A stretch of DNA of 26,779 bases from Bacteroidales bacterium UBA3663 (GCA_002373755.1 DFJU01000041.1:3977-30755), one strand, 5' to 3'. Numbered from the stretch's first letter, positions 6,809 through 15,912 are shown. Notes: generated from the letters alone by a model not told the origin. Program-made: numbers and translations.

Positions 6809-8041
6809 ATGAAACAGCCCGAAAAATTCGTTCTGACAGGTCTGAGCGGCGGTCCCGACAGTGTGGCGCTGCTGCATTGGCTGTGCTCGTCATCGGACAA
6901 AAAAATGCTGCTCGCAACGCACTGCAACTTCCACCTGCGCGGCGACGAATCGATGCGCGACCAGCACTTCTGCGAGGAGCTTTGCCGACGGCTCGGCGTG
7001 GAGCTGGTTGTCAAGCATTTCGACACATTCCAGTTCATGGCCGATGAGCATCTCTCGCTCGAAATGGCTGCCCGACGGCTGCGCTACGAGTGGTGGGAGG
7101 CTTTGGCCGACGAAAAGCAGCGCACCACCGGACGCGAGGTCGTCATCGCCGTCGGACACCACCGCGACGACAGCATCGAGACCCTGCTGATGAACCTGAT
7201 GCGCGGCACCGGCATCAACGGGCTGACCGGCATCCCTCGGCAGAACGGCCGCATCGTCCGCCCACTGAGCGACTGGACTCGTGCCAAAATTTTGTCGTAT
7301 CTCGCTGACAATCACCTGGATTACATCACAGACAGCAGCAACCTCGTCGATGACACCGTGCGCAACGCCATCCGCAACCGGCTCGTGCCGCTCATGGAGC
7401 AGATCAACCCGAACGCGCGCGACGGCATCGCCGCCACCATGCAACATCTGCGCCACACACGCGCCCTTGCCGAGGCCCAGCTGGACGAAATCTTCGCCGC
7501 TACGCGACATTTCCGCGAGGCCGGCGTGGAGTGGGACGAACTGCGCCTGCCCGACCCGACCGCATCGGACGAAGCCATGGCCGAGACACTTTTCCACCAC
7601 TGGAGCGAACGCTACGCGGATGCGCGGCGCACGGGACGGCTGTTCTTCACCGCAATTCGTGACATCAGCCGCGAGACGATAACCATCGATGCCGAAGCTG
7701 CGCAAAAAAGTCGCGTAGCGGACTTCCAATTCACAACCATCGACGGAAAAGAGCCATTTTCGAGCGACTACGAACTGTTCGACGCCGATGCGCTGCAATT
7801 TCCGCTCACGCTGCACCACTGGCAGGAGGGCGACCGCATACAGCCATTGGGCATGACGCAGACGAAACTGGTGTCCGACCTCTTCACCAACGCCCACCTG
7901 TCGCCCAACCGGAAGGCCGCTACGTGGATTTTTGCCGATGCCTCCGGCCGGATCTTCTGGACGGTCGGGCTGCGCGTGGCCGACTGGAGCAAGGTGACGG
8001 AGGGAACGAGAAGAACTTTGAAGGTCGAAAAGCCGCTATAA
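6809..8041 (+). CDS. tilS: tRNA(Ile)-lysidine synthase TilS
   Basis: 410 residues. TilS uses ATP and lysine to convert cytidine-34 of the CAU-anticodon tRNA-Ile to lysidine, needed to read AUA. The PP-loop SGGPDS is at residues 13-18, followed by THCNFHLRGDESMRDQ, the GHHRDDSIETLLMNLMRGTG motif, and the DSSNLVDDTVRNAIRNRLVPLM segment; the C-terminal domain ends with LHHWQEGDRIQPLGM and the LVSDLFTNAHLSPNRKAA region. The ATG at 6809 leaves 12 residues before the PP-loop, which is normal. The gene contains three copies or near-copies of the dispersed 10-mer (7498-7507, 7610-7619, 7711-7720); the last lies in a weakly conserved linker with an A-run before it. It ends at a terminator (8077-8118). 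Confidence 0.96.
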   Translation: MKQPEKFVLTGLSGGPDSVALLHWLCSSSDKKMLLATHCNFHLRGDESMRDQHFCEELCRRLGVELVVKHFDTFQFMADEHLSLEMAARRLRYEWWEALADEKQRTTGREVVIAVGHHRDDSIETLLMNLMRGTGINGLTGIPRQNGRIVRPLSDWTRAKILSYLADNHLDYITDSSNLVDDTVRNAIRNRLVPLMEQINPNARDGIAATMQHLRHTRALAEAQLDEIFAATRHFREAGVEWDELRLPDPTASDEAMAETLFHHWSERYADARRTGRLFFTAIRDISRETITIDAEAAQKSRVADFQFTTIDGKEPFSSDYELFDADALQFPLTLHHWQEGDRIQPLGMTQTKLVSDLFTNAHLSPNRKAATWIFADASGRIFWTVGLRVADWSKVTEGTRRTLKVEKPL

Positions 8042-8076
8042 TTTGTGTAGTTATTTGTTGTAAAATAAAGCAAAAT

Positions 8077-8118
8077 TCACTCCACACCCCATTCAGTGGG
8101 CTACGGAGTGATTTTTTT
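8077..8118 (+). terminator. Rho-independent terminator after tilS
   Basis: Outer stem TCACTCC (8077-8083) with GGAGTGA (8105-8111), inner stem CCCA/TGGG around 8088-8100, followed by seven T (8112-8118). Confidence 0.85.
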
Positions 8119-8216
8119 GTTATATCGGATTTTCATTTCATACGTTTTAGTGTAAAAAAAATGACACAATTATACTGCTTTAAAAATTTTTAAGATTATT
8201 CACTTGTTAAAATTCA

Positions 8217-8224
8217 TACTTTTG
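8217..8224 (+). promoter_or_regulatory. -7 box (TACTTTTG) for the small lipoprotein gene
   Basis: TACTTTTG fits TAnnTTTG. No TTTG is seen at the right distance upstream. The predicted leader from about 8231 to 8342 is AT-rich with long A and T runs and no recognised riboswitch; the rest of the 8042-8342 gap holds the tilS terminator and nothing else I can name. Confidence 0.5.
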
Positions 8225-8342
8225 CACGCCAATTGAAAAACAAAGCGCGCCAACAAGACAAATGGCAACAAATCCGAAAAGCGTTAAGCAAAAGTAGGGG
8301 ACTTTTTTAAAAAAAATTTAACAAACTTTATTTTAAAACATT

Positions 8343-8771
8343 ATGAATATGAAAACAAACCATTTTTTTGCAAATCTTGCGTTTGCTGCAATCTGTGTAT
8401 TCGGTTTTTCCAATTGCAATGAGGGTCGTAGCATCTACATAGAAGGGGTCACATATATCCCAAAAGAATTTGATGTACCCAAAGATGGTGGAATTTTCAC
8501 TGTTGACATCTTAGACAGAACTGATTGCAAATTCGGTTGGGCGGATGCGGATTCCGTTAGCAATATTTTTTTGCCAAATGCTACGTGCGACACCATCGAG
8601 GCTACTTGGTTCAAGGCCGTCATGAAGGGCGATAGCTGCAATATAATTGAAATTTCAATTCAGCCGAATGACACTCAGAATGAACGTGTTGGGGACATCA
8701 ATATGTGGCGCGGAGAAAAGGTCGGTGGCAATTATGCAGGCTACATTTCATTCCGCCAATCGGCCAACTGA
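8343..8771 (+). CDS. Small lipoprotein with a BACON-like domain, function unknown
   Basis: 142 residues. A signal peptide with a possible lipobox (FGFSNC, Cys25) suggests export and lipid attachment. The rest is one small beta domain: a strand pattern EFDVPKDGGIFTVDI near residue 43 and the end GNYAGYISFRQSAN recall BACON-type domains (PF13004 or PF19190), which are usually repeated or fused to enzymes but here stand alone. The ATG at 8349 (MKTNHF) is an equally good start. Codon and base use are clearly more AT-rich than in neighbouring genes, and the gene is framed by its own promoter box and terminator, which could mean recent acquisition. I cannot assign a function. Confidence 0.7.
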   Translation: MNMKTNHFFANLAFAAICVFGFSNCNEGRSIYIEGVTYIPKEFDVPKDGGIFTVDILDRTDCKFGWADADSVSNIFLPNATCDTIEATWFKAVMKGDSCNIIEISIQPNDTQNERVGDINMWRGEKVGGNYAGYISFRQSAN

Positions 8772-8844
8772 GGCAAACATTGACCAATCAATCGAATTCA
8801 ATCAGGAGGCGAACTCTACACAGGCATTTGTCGCCATACCTTAT

Positions 8845-8873
8845 AAAAAACTCCCATCCACTGGGAGTTTTTT
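8845..8873. terminator. Bidirectional terminator, 12-bp stem
   Basis: AAAAAACTCCCA (8845-8856) and TGGGAGTTTTTT (8862-8873) pair perfectly with loop TCCAC. It serves both the lipoprotein gene (+) and the converging C10 protease gene (-, ending at 8882). Confidence 0.92.
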
Positions 8874-8881
8874 TGTTTCCG

Positions 8882-10429
8882 TCACTCATACCTTTCGAGC
8901 CGGCAGCCATCGGGCAAGTCAACTGCTCCGATTTTCAGTTCCGACGATTTTGCAATCCGCACGAACATCAATTGGCGGCAATTTCTGAACGCTGAGCCAT
9001 GGAAAAACCGCGTAGTGCGCGGCAACCACAATTCGCGCAGATTGCCGCATCCCGCAAACATCAGCGAGCCGACATGGTCAGCGCGCGTGGTCTGGTCGCG
9101 GCCGCCATTGATGCCGAACGACGACCGAAGCTCATCGTCCGTCCAAAAGGGCACCGTGTCGGCCACAATCCGGGCATCGGACAGGTCGATTGCGGTCAAC
9201 GAGCCATGCCACGACAGGCGGTTTTCGGGCGACAGGAATCCCGCCATCTGGCGCAACAGACGAATGTCGCTGCCGTTCAACGGGCCGGAAATGCGCAGTT
9301 TGCCGACGGTTTCGCACTGCGTCAGGTTGAGCTTGTCGGCCAACGTGCCGGCCTGGCTGCACCGCACCTCAAACCAGCAGGTTTCGGCCTCGCGACGCGG
9401 TTCGAGACCGACAATGCCGCCGTTGAGCATCGTGCCGTGCAGCAGCGGAGTGTCGGGCGCAATGAAGCGGTACCAGCCGTCGAAATTGCCGCTCCAGCCC
9501 ATGTTTAGGTGGTAGTAGCCGCGATAGTAGCCATCGCACAAAAAGAGATGGCCGCATCCGCACAGCACCGACGGCTGTCCGCGCCGCAGGTCGAGATAGA
9601 CACTTTGCAGCAGTTCGCGCTCGGTCAGGTTGCGGTCGCACACACGGGCACGCACCGAAAATCCGAACTCGTTGACCATGGCCTGATGAATCTGCATGAT
9701 ACTTGAGGCCGTCCCTTCGGTGCCATAGTCGGCATTGACGGCGCGGCCGAGGCGCACCAGAAGCGGCGTGATGAATATGGTGTCGCCGTCGGGCCAAAGG
9801 CATGTGCGGCTCACCTTCGTCCAGTCGATGCAGTCGGCCGGATAGCGCCAATAGGTCATCAGCTGGGCCATCGCCGTCGGCCCGCAGCCCGTCAGGCTGC
9901 CCTGCGGAATGTCGTTGCCCTGGTCGCGCAGGCGGAACTGCCGCCACTTGATGTCCTTGAGCAACGGCTGGACGGGCATCTGCACGGGGTCGGACGGCGA
10001 CTCGCGTAGCGGCACACGGCGGCCGTCGCGCATGGCCTGCAACGTGTTGTCGTAGAAGTCCACGAAGGCGTTGATGCCGCGGTCGTTGGCATCGCGCGCA
10101 AGTGTTGCACCCATCGAGAAGGCCAGCACGCGGTTGTTGCCCAAGCAGGATGCAGCCCCGTCGCGCGCCAACATGATGAAGACGCGGTGGCGCCAGTCGC
10201 TCATAAACACCAGATTGCGGCACACAGTCCCAACGCTGAGGCTGATTTCGGCCTTGGCCCCGTTCGCCAGCAGGAATTTTTGTGCGATGGCGACAAGCGA
10301 GTCCTGCTCCTTCACCGGAAGGCGCATCCGTCTGCCCGACGACTTTGCATCGGCCGCAGAAATGAACGAGAAAAGTGCCAACAGGGACATCAGAAGCGCG
10401 GTTGCAAGGCCGCTGCGAAAAGTTTTCAT
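8882..10429 (-). CDS. C10 (streptopain-like) cysteine protease with C-terminal LRR region
   Basis: 515 residues from the ATG at 10429, which opens a signal peptide (MKTFRSGLATALLMSLLALF, cut near SAADA); the upstream in-frame ATG at 10537 lies before the promoter box. Residues 35-140 resemble the inhibitory propeptide of this family (VFIMLARDGAASCLGNNRVLAFS). The protease domain has the catalytic Cys182 in TGCGPTAMAQLMTYWRYP and His294 in CGCGHLFLCDGYY, then YYHLNMGWSGNFDGW. In SpeB the equivalent of NMGW is NWGW, so the first Trp is Met here. After about residue 390 come two or more BspA-type repeats (LMFAGCGNLRELWLP, GSAFRNCRQLMFVRI). Likely a secreted peptidase whose tail aids binding. Activity and target are inferred. 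It is divergent from the mannan locus. Confidence 0.82.
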   Translation of the reverse strand: MKTFRSGLATALLMSLLALFSFISAADAKSSGRRMRLPVKEQDSLVAIAQKFLLANGAKAEISLSVGTVCRNLVFMSDWRHRVFIMLARDGAASCLGNNRVLAFSMGATLARDANDRGINAFVDFYDNTLQAMRDGRRVPLRESPSDPVQMPVQPLLKDIKWRQFRLRDQGNDIPQGSLTGCGPTAMAQLMTYWRYPADCIDWTKVSRTCLWPDGDTIFITPLLVRLGRAVNADYGTEGTASSIMQIHQAMVNEFGFSVRARVCDRNLTERELLQSVYLDLRRGQPSVLCGCGHLFLCDGYYRGYYHLNMGWSGNFDGWYRFIAPDTPLLHGTMLNGGIVGLEPRREAETCWFEVRCSQAGTLADKLNLTQCETVGKLRISGPLNGSDIRLLRQMAGFLSPENRLSWHGSLTAIDLSDARIVADTVPFWTDDELRSSFGINGGRDQTTRADHVGSLMFAGCGNLRELWLPRTTRFFHGSAFRNCRQLMFVRIAKSSELKIGAVDLPDGCRLERYE

Positions 10430-10455
10430 GATAATCGGTCGGATTGAATCGGGCG

Positions 10456-10485
10456 CAAAGGTAATGAATAATAGGCAATTCCAAA
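10456..10485 (-). promoter_or_regulatory. Promoter of the C10 protease gene (TACCTTTG)
   Basis: The complement of 10456-10463 is TACCTTTG, a perfect TAnnTTTG box, and the complement of 10482-10485 is TTTG, 18 bases upstream (1-3 bases shorter than usual). The start would be near 10450, just before the ATG at 10429. The remainder of the 10430-10727 gap (to the susC promoter) is AT-rich with no other recognised element. Confidence 0.65.
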
Positions 10486-10644
10486 AATAGGGAACCACAG
10501 AATCGGTGACCGACGGCATTTTACGGCCGATGTGCAATGGTTAACGCTCTACAACGATATTGTAAAAAACGACGGCTATCACAATACCAAACAAAATACA
10601 ATAATTAGACAAAAAAAGCAAATGTTCATTCGATGGAATTTGTT

Positions 10645-10652
10645 TATCTTTG
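10645..10652 (+). promoter_or_regulatory. susC promoter -7 box (TATCTTTG)
   Basis: TATCTTTG matches TAnnTTTG exactly and lies 75 bases before the susC ATG (10728), giving a leader of about 70 bases. The -33 region is weak, as expected for a promoter needing an activator. No HTCS, ECF sigma/anti-sigma or AraC gene is visible in the window, so the regulator must be elsewhere. Confidence 0.65.
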
Positions 10653-10727
10653 CCCCGTGGAATTTTACCAATTCGACTGTGAAGAAAACACACAACATTA
10701 CATTAAACCGTTATAAATCACTATACA

Positions 10728-13700
10728 ATGAAAAAAATCACCATGTTTCTTCTGCTGTTGTCCAGCGGCATTTCGCTGTACGCGCAAACCAAGGTGACGG
10801 GATTCGTCCTGGATGGCAGCATGAACTACGAACCGCTGATTGGCGCGACAGTAATGGTAAAAGGGACCAATACTGGCACAACGACCGACGTGGACGGCAA
10901 CTTCAGCCTGACCATGCCGGAGGGCGCAACGCAGCTGCAAGTATCGAGTGTGGGCTACACCACGCAGGTCGTCACCGTCGGCAAACAGAAAACCTTGAAA
11001 ATCACGCTCTACGAAGACTCGAAGGTGCTCGAAGAGATGGTCGTGGTGGGCTACGGCGAGATGAAGCGTTCCGACCTGACCGGCTCGGTCGCATCCATCG
11101 GCGAAAAGCTCATCAAGCAGGGTGTCAACACCTCGCTCGAGCAGTCGATGCAGGGCCGAATCGCCGGCGTGCAGGTCATGCAGAATTCGGGTGCACCGGG
11201 CGGCGGCATCTCGGTCCAGATTCGAGGCATCAACTCGCTGGGCGGCAACGAACCGCTCTACGTGATTGACGGCATCGCAATGTCGGGCCAGACCGACGCC
11301 AACACCTCGGTGATGAGCTCGCTCAACCCGTCGGACATCACCTCGATTGAGGTGCTGAAAGACGCATCGGCCACAGCAATCTACGGTTCGCGAGCATCAA
11401 ACGGCGTAGTGCTCATCACCACCAAGCGCGGCCAAGAGGGCAAAGCCAAGGTGAACTACGAGGGCATGGCCGGATGGCAGAAGCTGCCCAAGCAGCTCGA
11501 CATGATGAACCTGAAGCAGTACGCATCGTTCTACAACGAGCGCGCCGCTCTGTGGGGCTGGGGCGAGATGGAACAATATAAAGATGTGAACCTGCTGACC
11601 GACGGTACCGACTGGCAGGACGTGCTGTTCCGCACGGCCTTCATGCAGCAGCACCAGCTGGGCGTGAGCGGCGGCACGCGCGACATGACCTTCAACCTGT
11701 CGGGCGGCTACCTCGACCAGGAGGGCATCGGCATCGGCTCGGAGTTCACCCGCGCCAGCTTCCGCACCAACATCGAGACCAAGGTGAACGACTGGCTCCG
11801 CGTGGGTGCCAACGGCTATTTCGCCCGCACGCAGCAGGTGGTCACGTTCGATGACGCATCGGTCATCAGCACGGCACTGAGCCAGACGCCCGACATGGCG
11901 GCCTATACGCCCGACGGCAGCTTCGACACCGGTGCCGAGAACGAGTTCAACTACTCGTCCAACCCGCTGTTCGACGCCACAATGCGCGACAACCACACCA
12001 AGAAGTCGCAGCTCGACTTCAACCTCTTCGCCAACATCACGCCCGTCAAGGGACTGACACTGCGCGTGGAGTACGGCGGCAGCTTCTCGTGGAGCGACAA
12101 CTACTATTTCGTGCCGGCCTACACCTACGGCTCCGACAACCTCTATTCGGTCGAATCACAGTCCACACGCACGTCGGCGACATCGAAATACAAGAACTTC
12201 AAGATCTACGCGACCTACGACCGCGACCTCTTCGACAAGTTCATGCACATGCAGGTGATGGCCGGCCACGAAGCGCAGTGGGGCAACTGGGCAAACCTGT
12301 CGGCCGGACGCAAGGGCTACATCTCCGACGCCATACACTCGCTCAACGTGGGTGACGCATCGACCGCAACCAACGACGAACAGGGCGACGGCTGGAAAAT
12401 CGAATCGTACTTCGGCCGACTGAACATCAACATCCGCGACCGCTACCTCCTGACCGGCACACTGCGCTACGACGGCTCAACCTCGTTCGACAAGGGCAAG
12501 AAGTGGGGCACTTTCCCATCGGCCGCACTGGCATGGAAACTGAGCAACGAGTCGTTCATGGACGCCTGCGACAACTGGCTGAAGAACGCCAAGGTGCGCG
12601 CCGGATGGGGTCTGGTCGGCAACCAGAATGCAGCGACCTACGCATACGGCGTGGCAATGGGGACCACCCCGACGGCATGGGGCACGGGCTACTATCCGGC
12701 CAACTACGCGAATCCGGACCTCAAGTGGGAAAGCACCCGCGCCTGGAACCTCGGACTTGACATCTCGGTGCTCGAGAACCGCATCGAATTCATCGTCGAT
12801 ACATATCTGAAGAAGACCGACGACCTGCTGATGCGCGCCTCGCTCCCGTCGTATGTGGTCGATGTGGACGGCTACCGAGGCATCTCCGCCCAGTATGTCA
12901 ACACCGGCGCCATCGAAAACAAGGGCATCGAATTCACGCTCAACACCGTCAACATGGCACAGCGCAACTTCCAGTGGCGCAGCGGCCTGACCCTCTCGAT
13001 GAACCGCAACAAGCTGACCAAGCTCAACTCCGACGACTCGCAGATCTTCGGCACGGTGGGCAGTTCGGTCTATACGATGTCGGAAGTGGGCGGTCCGGTC
13101 GGCCGCTTCTACGGCTACAACTGCATCGGAATGTTCACCTGCGAGAGCGACTTCTACCAGAAAAACCGTCTGGGCGAATACCTGCTTGACCAATACGGCG
13201 ACCGCCTGCCCGTGGCCCGTCCGGTTGACAGCAACGGCGCGCTCTACCCCATCGGCCAGAACTACATCTGGGTGGGTGACTACATCTTCGAGGACGTGAA
13301 CGGCGACGGCAAGATTACCGAGAGCGACCGCAAGTTCATCGGCGACCCGAACCCCGACTTCACCTTCGGCATCAACAACTCGTTCACCTACAGGAACTTC
13401 GAACTGAACATCTTCATCAACGGCTCATACGGCAACGACGTCTATAACGTGCTGCGGCAGGACCACACCGACCCGTCGGCCTGGGGCAACAAGATGGCCT
13501 ACGCCGCCAACTACGCGAAAATCGGCCTGATCGACCCGAACGGTTCGGCAAGCGACATCTCCAACGTCTATATCACCAACGCATCGACGGCAGCCATCGA
13601 ACGCATCTCGCCGTCGGGCACCAACGTGAACGCCAACGAGCGCGTCAGCACCCGCTTTGTGGAAGACGGCTCATACCTGCGCCTGAAGACCATCTCGCTG

Positions 13701-13913
13701 GCCTACAACGTGCCGACGAAGTGGCTGCAAAGGGCCAAGATCGAGTGGTTGCAGGTCTATGCTAACGCGCAGAACCTCTTCACCATCACGGGCTACGACG
13801 GCTACGACCCCGAAGTGGGAGCCATCGGCCAGAGCGTCATCCTGCAAGGCATCGACAACGGCCGCTATCCGTCGCAGAGAATCTACAACGTGGGTCTGAA
13901 GATGACATTCTAA
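10728..13913 (+). CDS. SusC/RagA-family TonB-linked outer-membrane transporter
   Basis: 1061 residues. SusC-like proteins import oligosaccharides across the outer membrane using TonB energy, with a SusD lid. A signal peptide (residues 1-20, ending SLYAQ) is followed by a carboxypeptidase-regulatory-like domain (about 22-98: VTGFVLDGS, PLIGATVMVKGTNTGTTTD, DGNFSL), the conserved EEMVVVGYGEMKR segment near 102-113, the plug (about 115-235: GRIAGVQVMQNSGAPGGG, IRGINSLGGNEPLYVIDG, SIEVLKDASATAIYGSRASNGVVLITTK) and a beta-barrel ending in the aromatic NVGLKMTF. No N-terminal STN domain, so it is not itself a sigma-signalling transducer. It is the first gene of the locus, with its own promoter box at 10645. 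The ligand is inferred from the neighbouring GH26/GH130 genes to be beta-manno-oligosaccharides. Confidence 0.96.
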   Translation: MKKITMFLLLLSSGISLYAQTKVTGFVLDGSMNYEPLIGATVMVKGTNTGTTTDVDGNFSLTMPEGATQLQVSSVGYTTQVVTVGKQKTLKITLYEDSKVLEEMVVVGYGEMKRSDLTGSVASIGEKLIKQGVNTSLEQSMQGRIAGVQVMQNSGAPGGGISVQIRGINSLGGNEPLYVIDGIAMSGQTDANTSVMSSLNPSDITSIEVLKDASATAIYGSRASNGVVLITTKRGQEGKAKVNYEGMAGWQKLPKQLDMMNLKQYASFYNERAALWGWGEMEQYKDVNLLTDGTDWQDVLFRTAFMQQHQLGVSGGTRDMTFNLSGGYLDQEGIGIGSEFTRASFRTNIETKVNDWLRVGANGYFARTQQVVTFDDASVISTALSQTPDMAAYTPDGSFDTGAENEFNYSSNPLFDATMRDNHTKKSQLDFNLFANITPVKGLTLRVEYGGSFSWSDNYYFVPAYTYGSDNLYSVESQSTRTSATSKYKNFKIYATYDRDLFDKFMHMQVMAGHEAQWGNWANLSAGRKGYISDAIHSLNVGDASTATNDEQGDGWKIESYFGRLNINIRDRYLLTGTLRYDGSTSFDKGKKWGTFPSAALAWKLSNESFMDACDNWLKNAKVRAGWGLVGNQNAATYAYGVAMGTTPTAWGTGYYPANYANPDLKWESTRAWNLGLDISVLENRIEFIVDTYLKKTDDLLMRASLPSYVVDVDGYRGISAQYVNTGAIENKGIEFTLNTVNMAQRNFQWRSGLTLSMNRNKLTKLNSDDSQIFGTVGSSVYTMSEVGGPVGRFYGYNCIGMFTCESDFYQKNRLGEYLLDQYGDRLPVARPVDSNGALYPIGQNYIWVGDYIFEDVNGDGKITESDRKFIGDPNPDFTFGINNSFTYRNFELNIFINGSYGNDVYNVLRQDHTDPSAWGNKMAYAANYAKIGLIDPNGSASDISNVYITNASTAAIERISPSGTNVNANERVSTRFVEDGSYLRLKTISLAYNVPTKWLQRAKIEWLQVYANAQNLFTITGYDGYDPEVGAIGQSVILQGIDNGRYPSQRIYNVGLKMTF

Positions 13914-13919
13914 TAATTA

Positions 13920-13978
13920 AGGAAGTGAAAGAGAAGTGAAAGGGGAGTAAAAAGGGGAGTAAAAGGGGAGTAAAAGGG
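13920..13978. repeat. GGGGAGTAAAA tandem purine repeat between susC and susD
   Basis: Units GGAAGTGAAAGAGAAGTGAA lead into three units of GGGGAGTAAAA (with one extra A). The strand is purine-only apart from T. The same unit occurs at 5451-5482 and, inverted, at 22859-22882. Confidence 0.75.
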
Positions 13979-13990
13979 ACGATTGCTTCA

Positions 13991-14053
13991 ATCCTCACAA
14001 CCTTAAATCCTCAAAACCTTAAAACCTCACAACCTTAAAACCTCATAACCTAA
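13991..14053. repeat. CCTCACAACCTTAAAA tandem repeat before susD
   Basis: Four imperfect 15-17-base units (CCTCACAACCTTAAAT, CCTCAAAACCTTAAAA, CCTCACAACCTTAAAA, CCTCATAACCTAACA) fill the space just before the susD start at 14077. No spacers of CRISPR type are present. Confidence 0.75.
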
Positions 14054-14076
14054 CAACATTAAACAACGAATCTACG

Positions 14077-15912
14077 ATGAAAACCAAAAATATATTGCTC
14101 ATTTCGGCACTGGCCGCAGGCGGATGCGCACTGAGCAGCTGCGGAAGCGACTTTCTGGACACCACGCCCAACAACGACTACGTGGCCGCCACCTACTACG
14201 CCTCCGACGAAGCCGTGCTGAAAGCCGTCGAGCCGCTCTACAACTACGCATGGTTCAACTACAACTACCGCGCCATGATCGGCATGGGCGCCATACGCGC
14301 CAACGACGGCTGGAACCCCTACCTGAACCCCGAGTTCGCCACATTCACCGTCACCGGCCTGTCGTCCGAACTGGCCAACGCATGGTCGGCATTCTACATG
14401 GTCGTCTCGATGTCCAACCAGCTGATTTCCGACATCAGCGAATATGCCACCGACGCCGTGAGCGACGACATCAAGAACCTTGCACTCGGCGAGGCATACC
14501 TGATGCGCGGCACCGCCTACTTCTACCTGCTGCGCTCGTGGGGCGAAGTCATCGTCTATGAAGACAACGAGAAGATGACGGCCGACCCCGTCGTCCCGCT
14601 CACAGTCGAGGAGGACGTGCTCCGCTTCGTGATCCGCGACCTGCGCCGCGCCGTTGACCTGCTCCCGACCGGCAGCACCAGCAACCATGCCACCAAATAC
14701 AGCGCCGAAGGCCTCCTGGCCAAAGCCCTGCTCGCACAGAGCGGCTGGAACAAATCGACGCGCGACGAAGCCACATTGGCCGAAGTCATAACGCTGTGCG
14801 ACGACGTGATCCAGAACGGCCCATACACACTGCTGCCAGACTATGCCGACCTCTACAAATATGCAACCAACAACTTCGCCATGCAGAACAGCGAGACGCT
14901 GCTCGCCATGCACTGGGCCGACCCGCTCACCGGCGAATGGGGTTCGATGAACGCCAACTTCAGCGACCTCGGCTGGAGCGGTTCGAGCGACGTGAACGTG
15001 TGGGGCGGCATCTACGCCTCGGTCGATATGCTCGACTTCTACAACCAGGACCCGTCGGACTCAATCCGCCTGCACGCCACATTCTGCACGCCGGGCTGCT
15101 ACTACGACTACATGGACACGGGCAACGACCTCGTGGCTGCCAGCGACAAGACCACGGCCAACGGCTATCCGACGCCATCGGGCTACGTCTATAGCAAGAA
15201 GTACTGCCAGCTGAAGAAGTGGGTCGTCGGCACCAAGGCCGACTGCAACGGACACCTGGCCCAGATGGCATCGCCGCTCAACACCTACATCATGCGCCTG
15301 GCCGACGTCTATCTCATCAAGGCCGAAGCCTGCCTCGGCAATCAGGACGTCTGCACCAGCACCGAGGGTCTCGACGCCATCAACGCAGTGCGCCGACGCG
15401 CCGGTGTGGCCGACCTCACGTCGTTCAACCTCGAACAGCTCATCCGCGAGCGCCGCATCGAGTTCTGCATGGACTTCTCCAACTGGTACGACATGGTGAC
15501 ATGGTACCGCTGGAAGCCGAACTACATGATCAACTACTTCAACAACAAGCAGCACCGCGCCTTCATGATCAACGAGGGCGACGTGCTGAAGAATGCCGAC
15601 GGAACACTGTCGTACCGCACATTCCCCAACCGCCAGTCGTCGCCGTGGTATTTCATCGACTTCACTGACGATGCCCATCCCGACGGCCTGTGCCACTGGA
15701 ACGACGCGCTACGCGACTACGCGACCAACGAGGTCGTCCAGAGTGCGGCCGACGGATATACGTACGACGTGGACGCCCTCAGCCGCGCCTGCGACGGCTA
15801 CAATCCGGTCATCCTCAGCGAGGCGAACATCTTCATGCCCTACCCCGAGGCCGACGTGCTCCGCAACCATTACTTCAACGAGCCGGCACAAAGCTACGAC
15901 TTCGGAGAATAA
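14077..15912 (+). CDS. SusD/RagB-family surface glycan-binding lipoprotein
   Basis: 611 residues. SusD-like lipoproteins form the lid of the SusC transporter and bind the polysaccharide at the cell surface. The signal peptide ends in the lipobox LSSC (Cys22), followed by GSDFLDTTPNND, the classic SusD start. The helical TPR-like core shows LALGEAYLMRGTAYFYLLRSWGEV near residue 131, AKALLAQSGWNK near 220, and the typical YIMRLADVYLIKAEACLGN (about 405) and LIRERRIEFCMDFSNWYDMVTW (about 457) motifs. Spacing to susC is 163 bases and is filled by tandem repeats. A copy of the dispersed 10-mer (15707-15716) falls on the codons for A-L-R-D and uses the rare Leu codon CTA. Specificity for mannan is inferred from context. 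Confidence 0.96.
   Translation: MKTKNILLISALAAGGCALSSCGSDFLDTTPNNDYVAATYYASDEAVLKAVEPLYNYAWFNYNYRAMIGMGAIRANDGWNPYLNPEFATFTVTGLSSELANAWSAFYMVVSMSNQLISDISEYATDAVSDDIKNLALGEAYLMRGTAYFYLLRSWGEVIVYEDNEKMTADPVVPLTVEEDVLRFVIRDLRRAVDLLPTGSTSNHATKYSAEGLLAKALLAQSGWNKSTRDEATLAEVITLCDDVIQNGPYTLLPDYADLYKYATNNFAMQNSETLLAMHWADPLTGEWGSMNANFSDLGWSGSSDVNVWGGIYASVDMLDFYNQDPSDSIRLHATFCTPGCYYDYMDTGNDLVAASDKTTANGYPTPSGYVYSKKYCQLKKWVVGTKADCNGHLAQMASPLNTYIMRLADVYLIKAEACLGNQDVCTSTEGLDAINAVRRRAGVADLTSFNLEQLIRERRIEFCMDFSNWYDMVTWYRWKPNYMINYFNNKQHRAFMINEGDVLKNADGTLSYRTFPNRQSSPWYFIDFTDDAHPDGLCHWNDALRDYATNEVVQSAADGYTYDVDALSRACDGYNPVILSEANIFMPYPEADVLRNHYFNEPAQSYDFGE

Noticed and set aside
8647..8995. Overlapping frames after the small lipoprotein that could suggest a frameshifted longer gene
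   Set aside because: They run through the perfect 12-bp terminator at 8845-8873 and show no continuity with the lipoprotein domain.
10430..10727. Regulator gene (HTCS, AraC, ECF sigma) upstream of susC
   Set aside because: The gap is too short and AT-rich, and no regulator motif is present anywhere in the window.
13920..14053. Possible CRISPR array
   Set aside because: Units are short (11-17 bases), contiguous and lack unique spacers; no cas gene is present.
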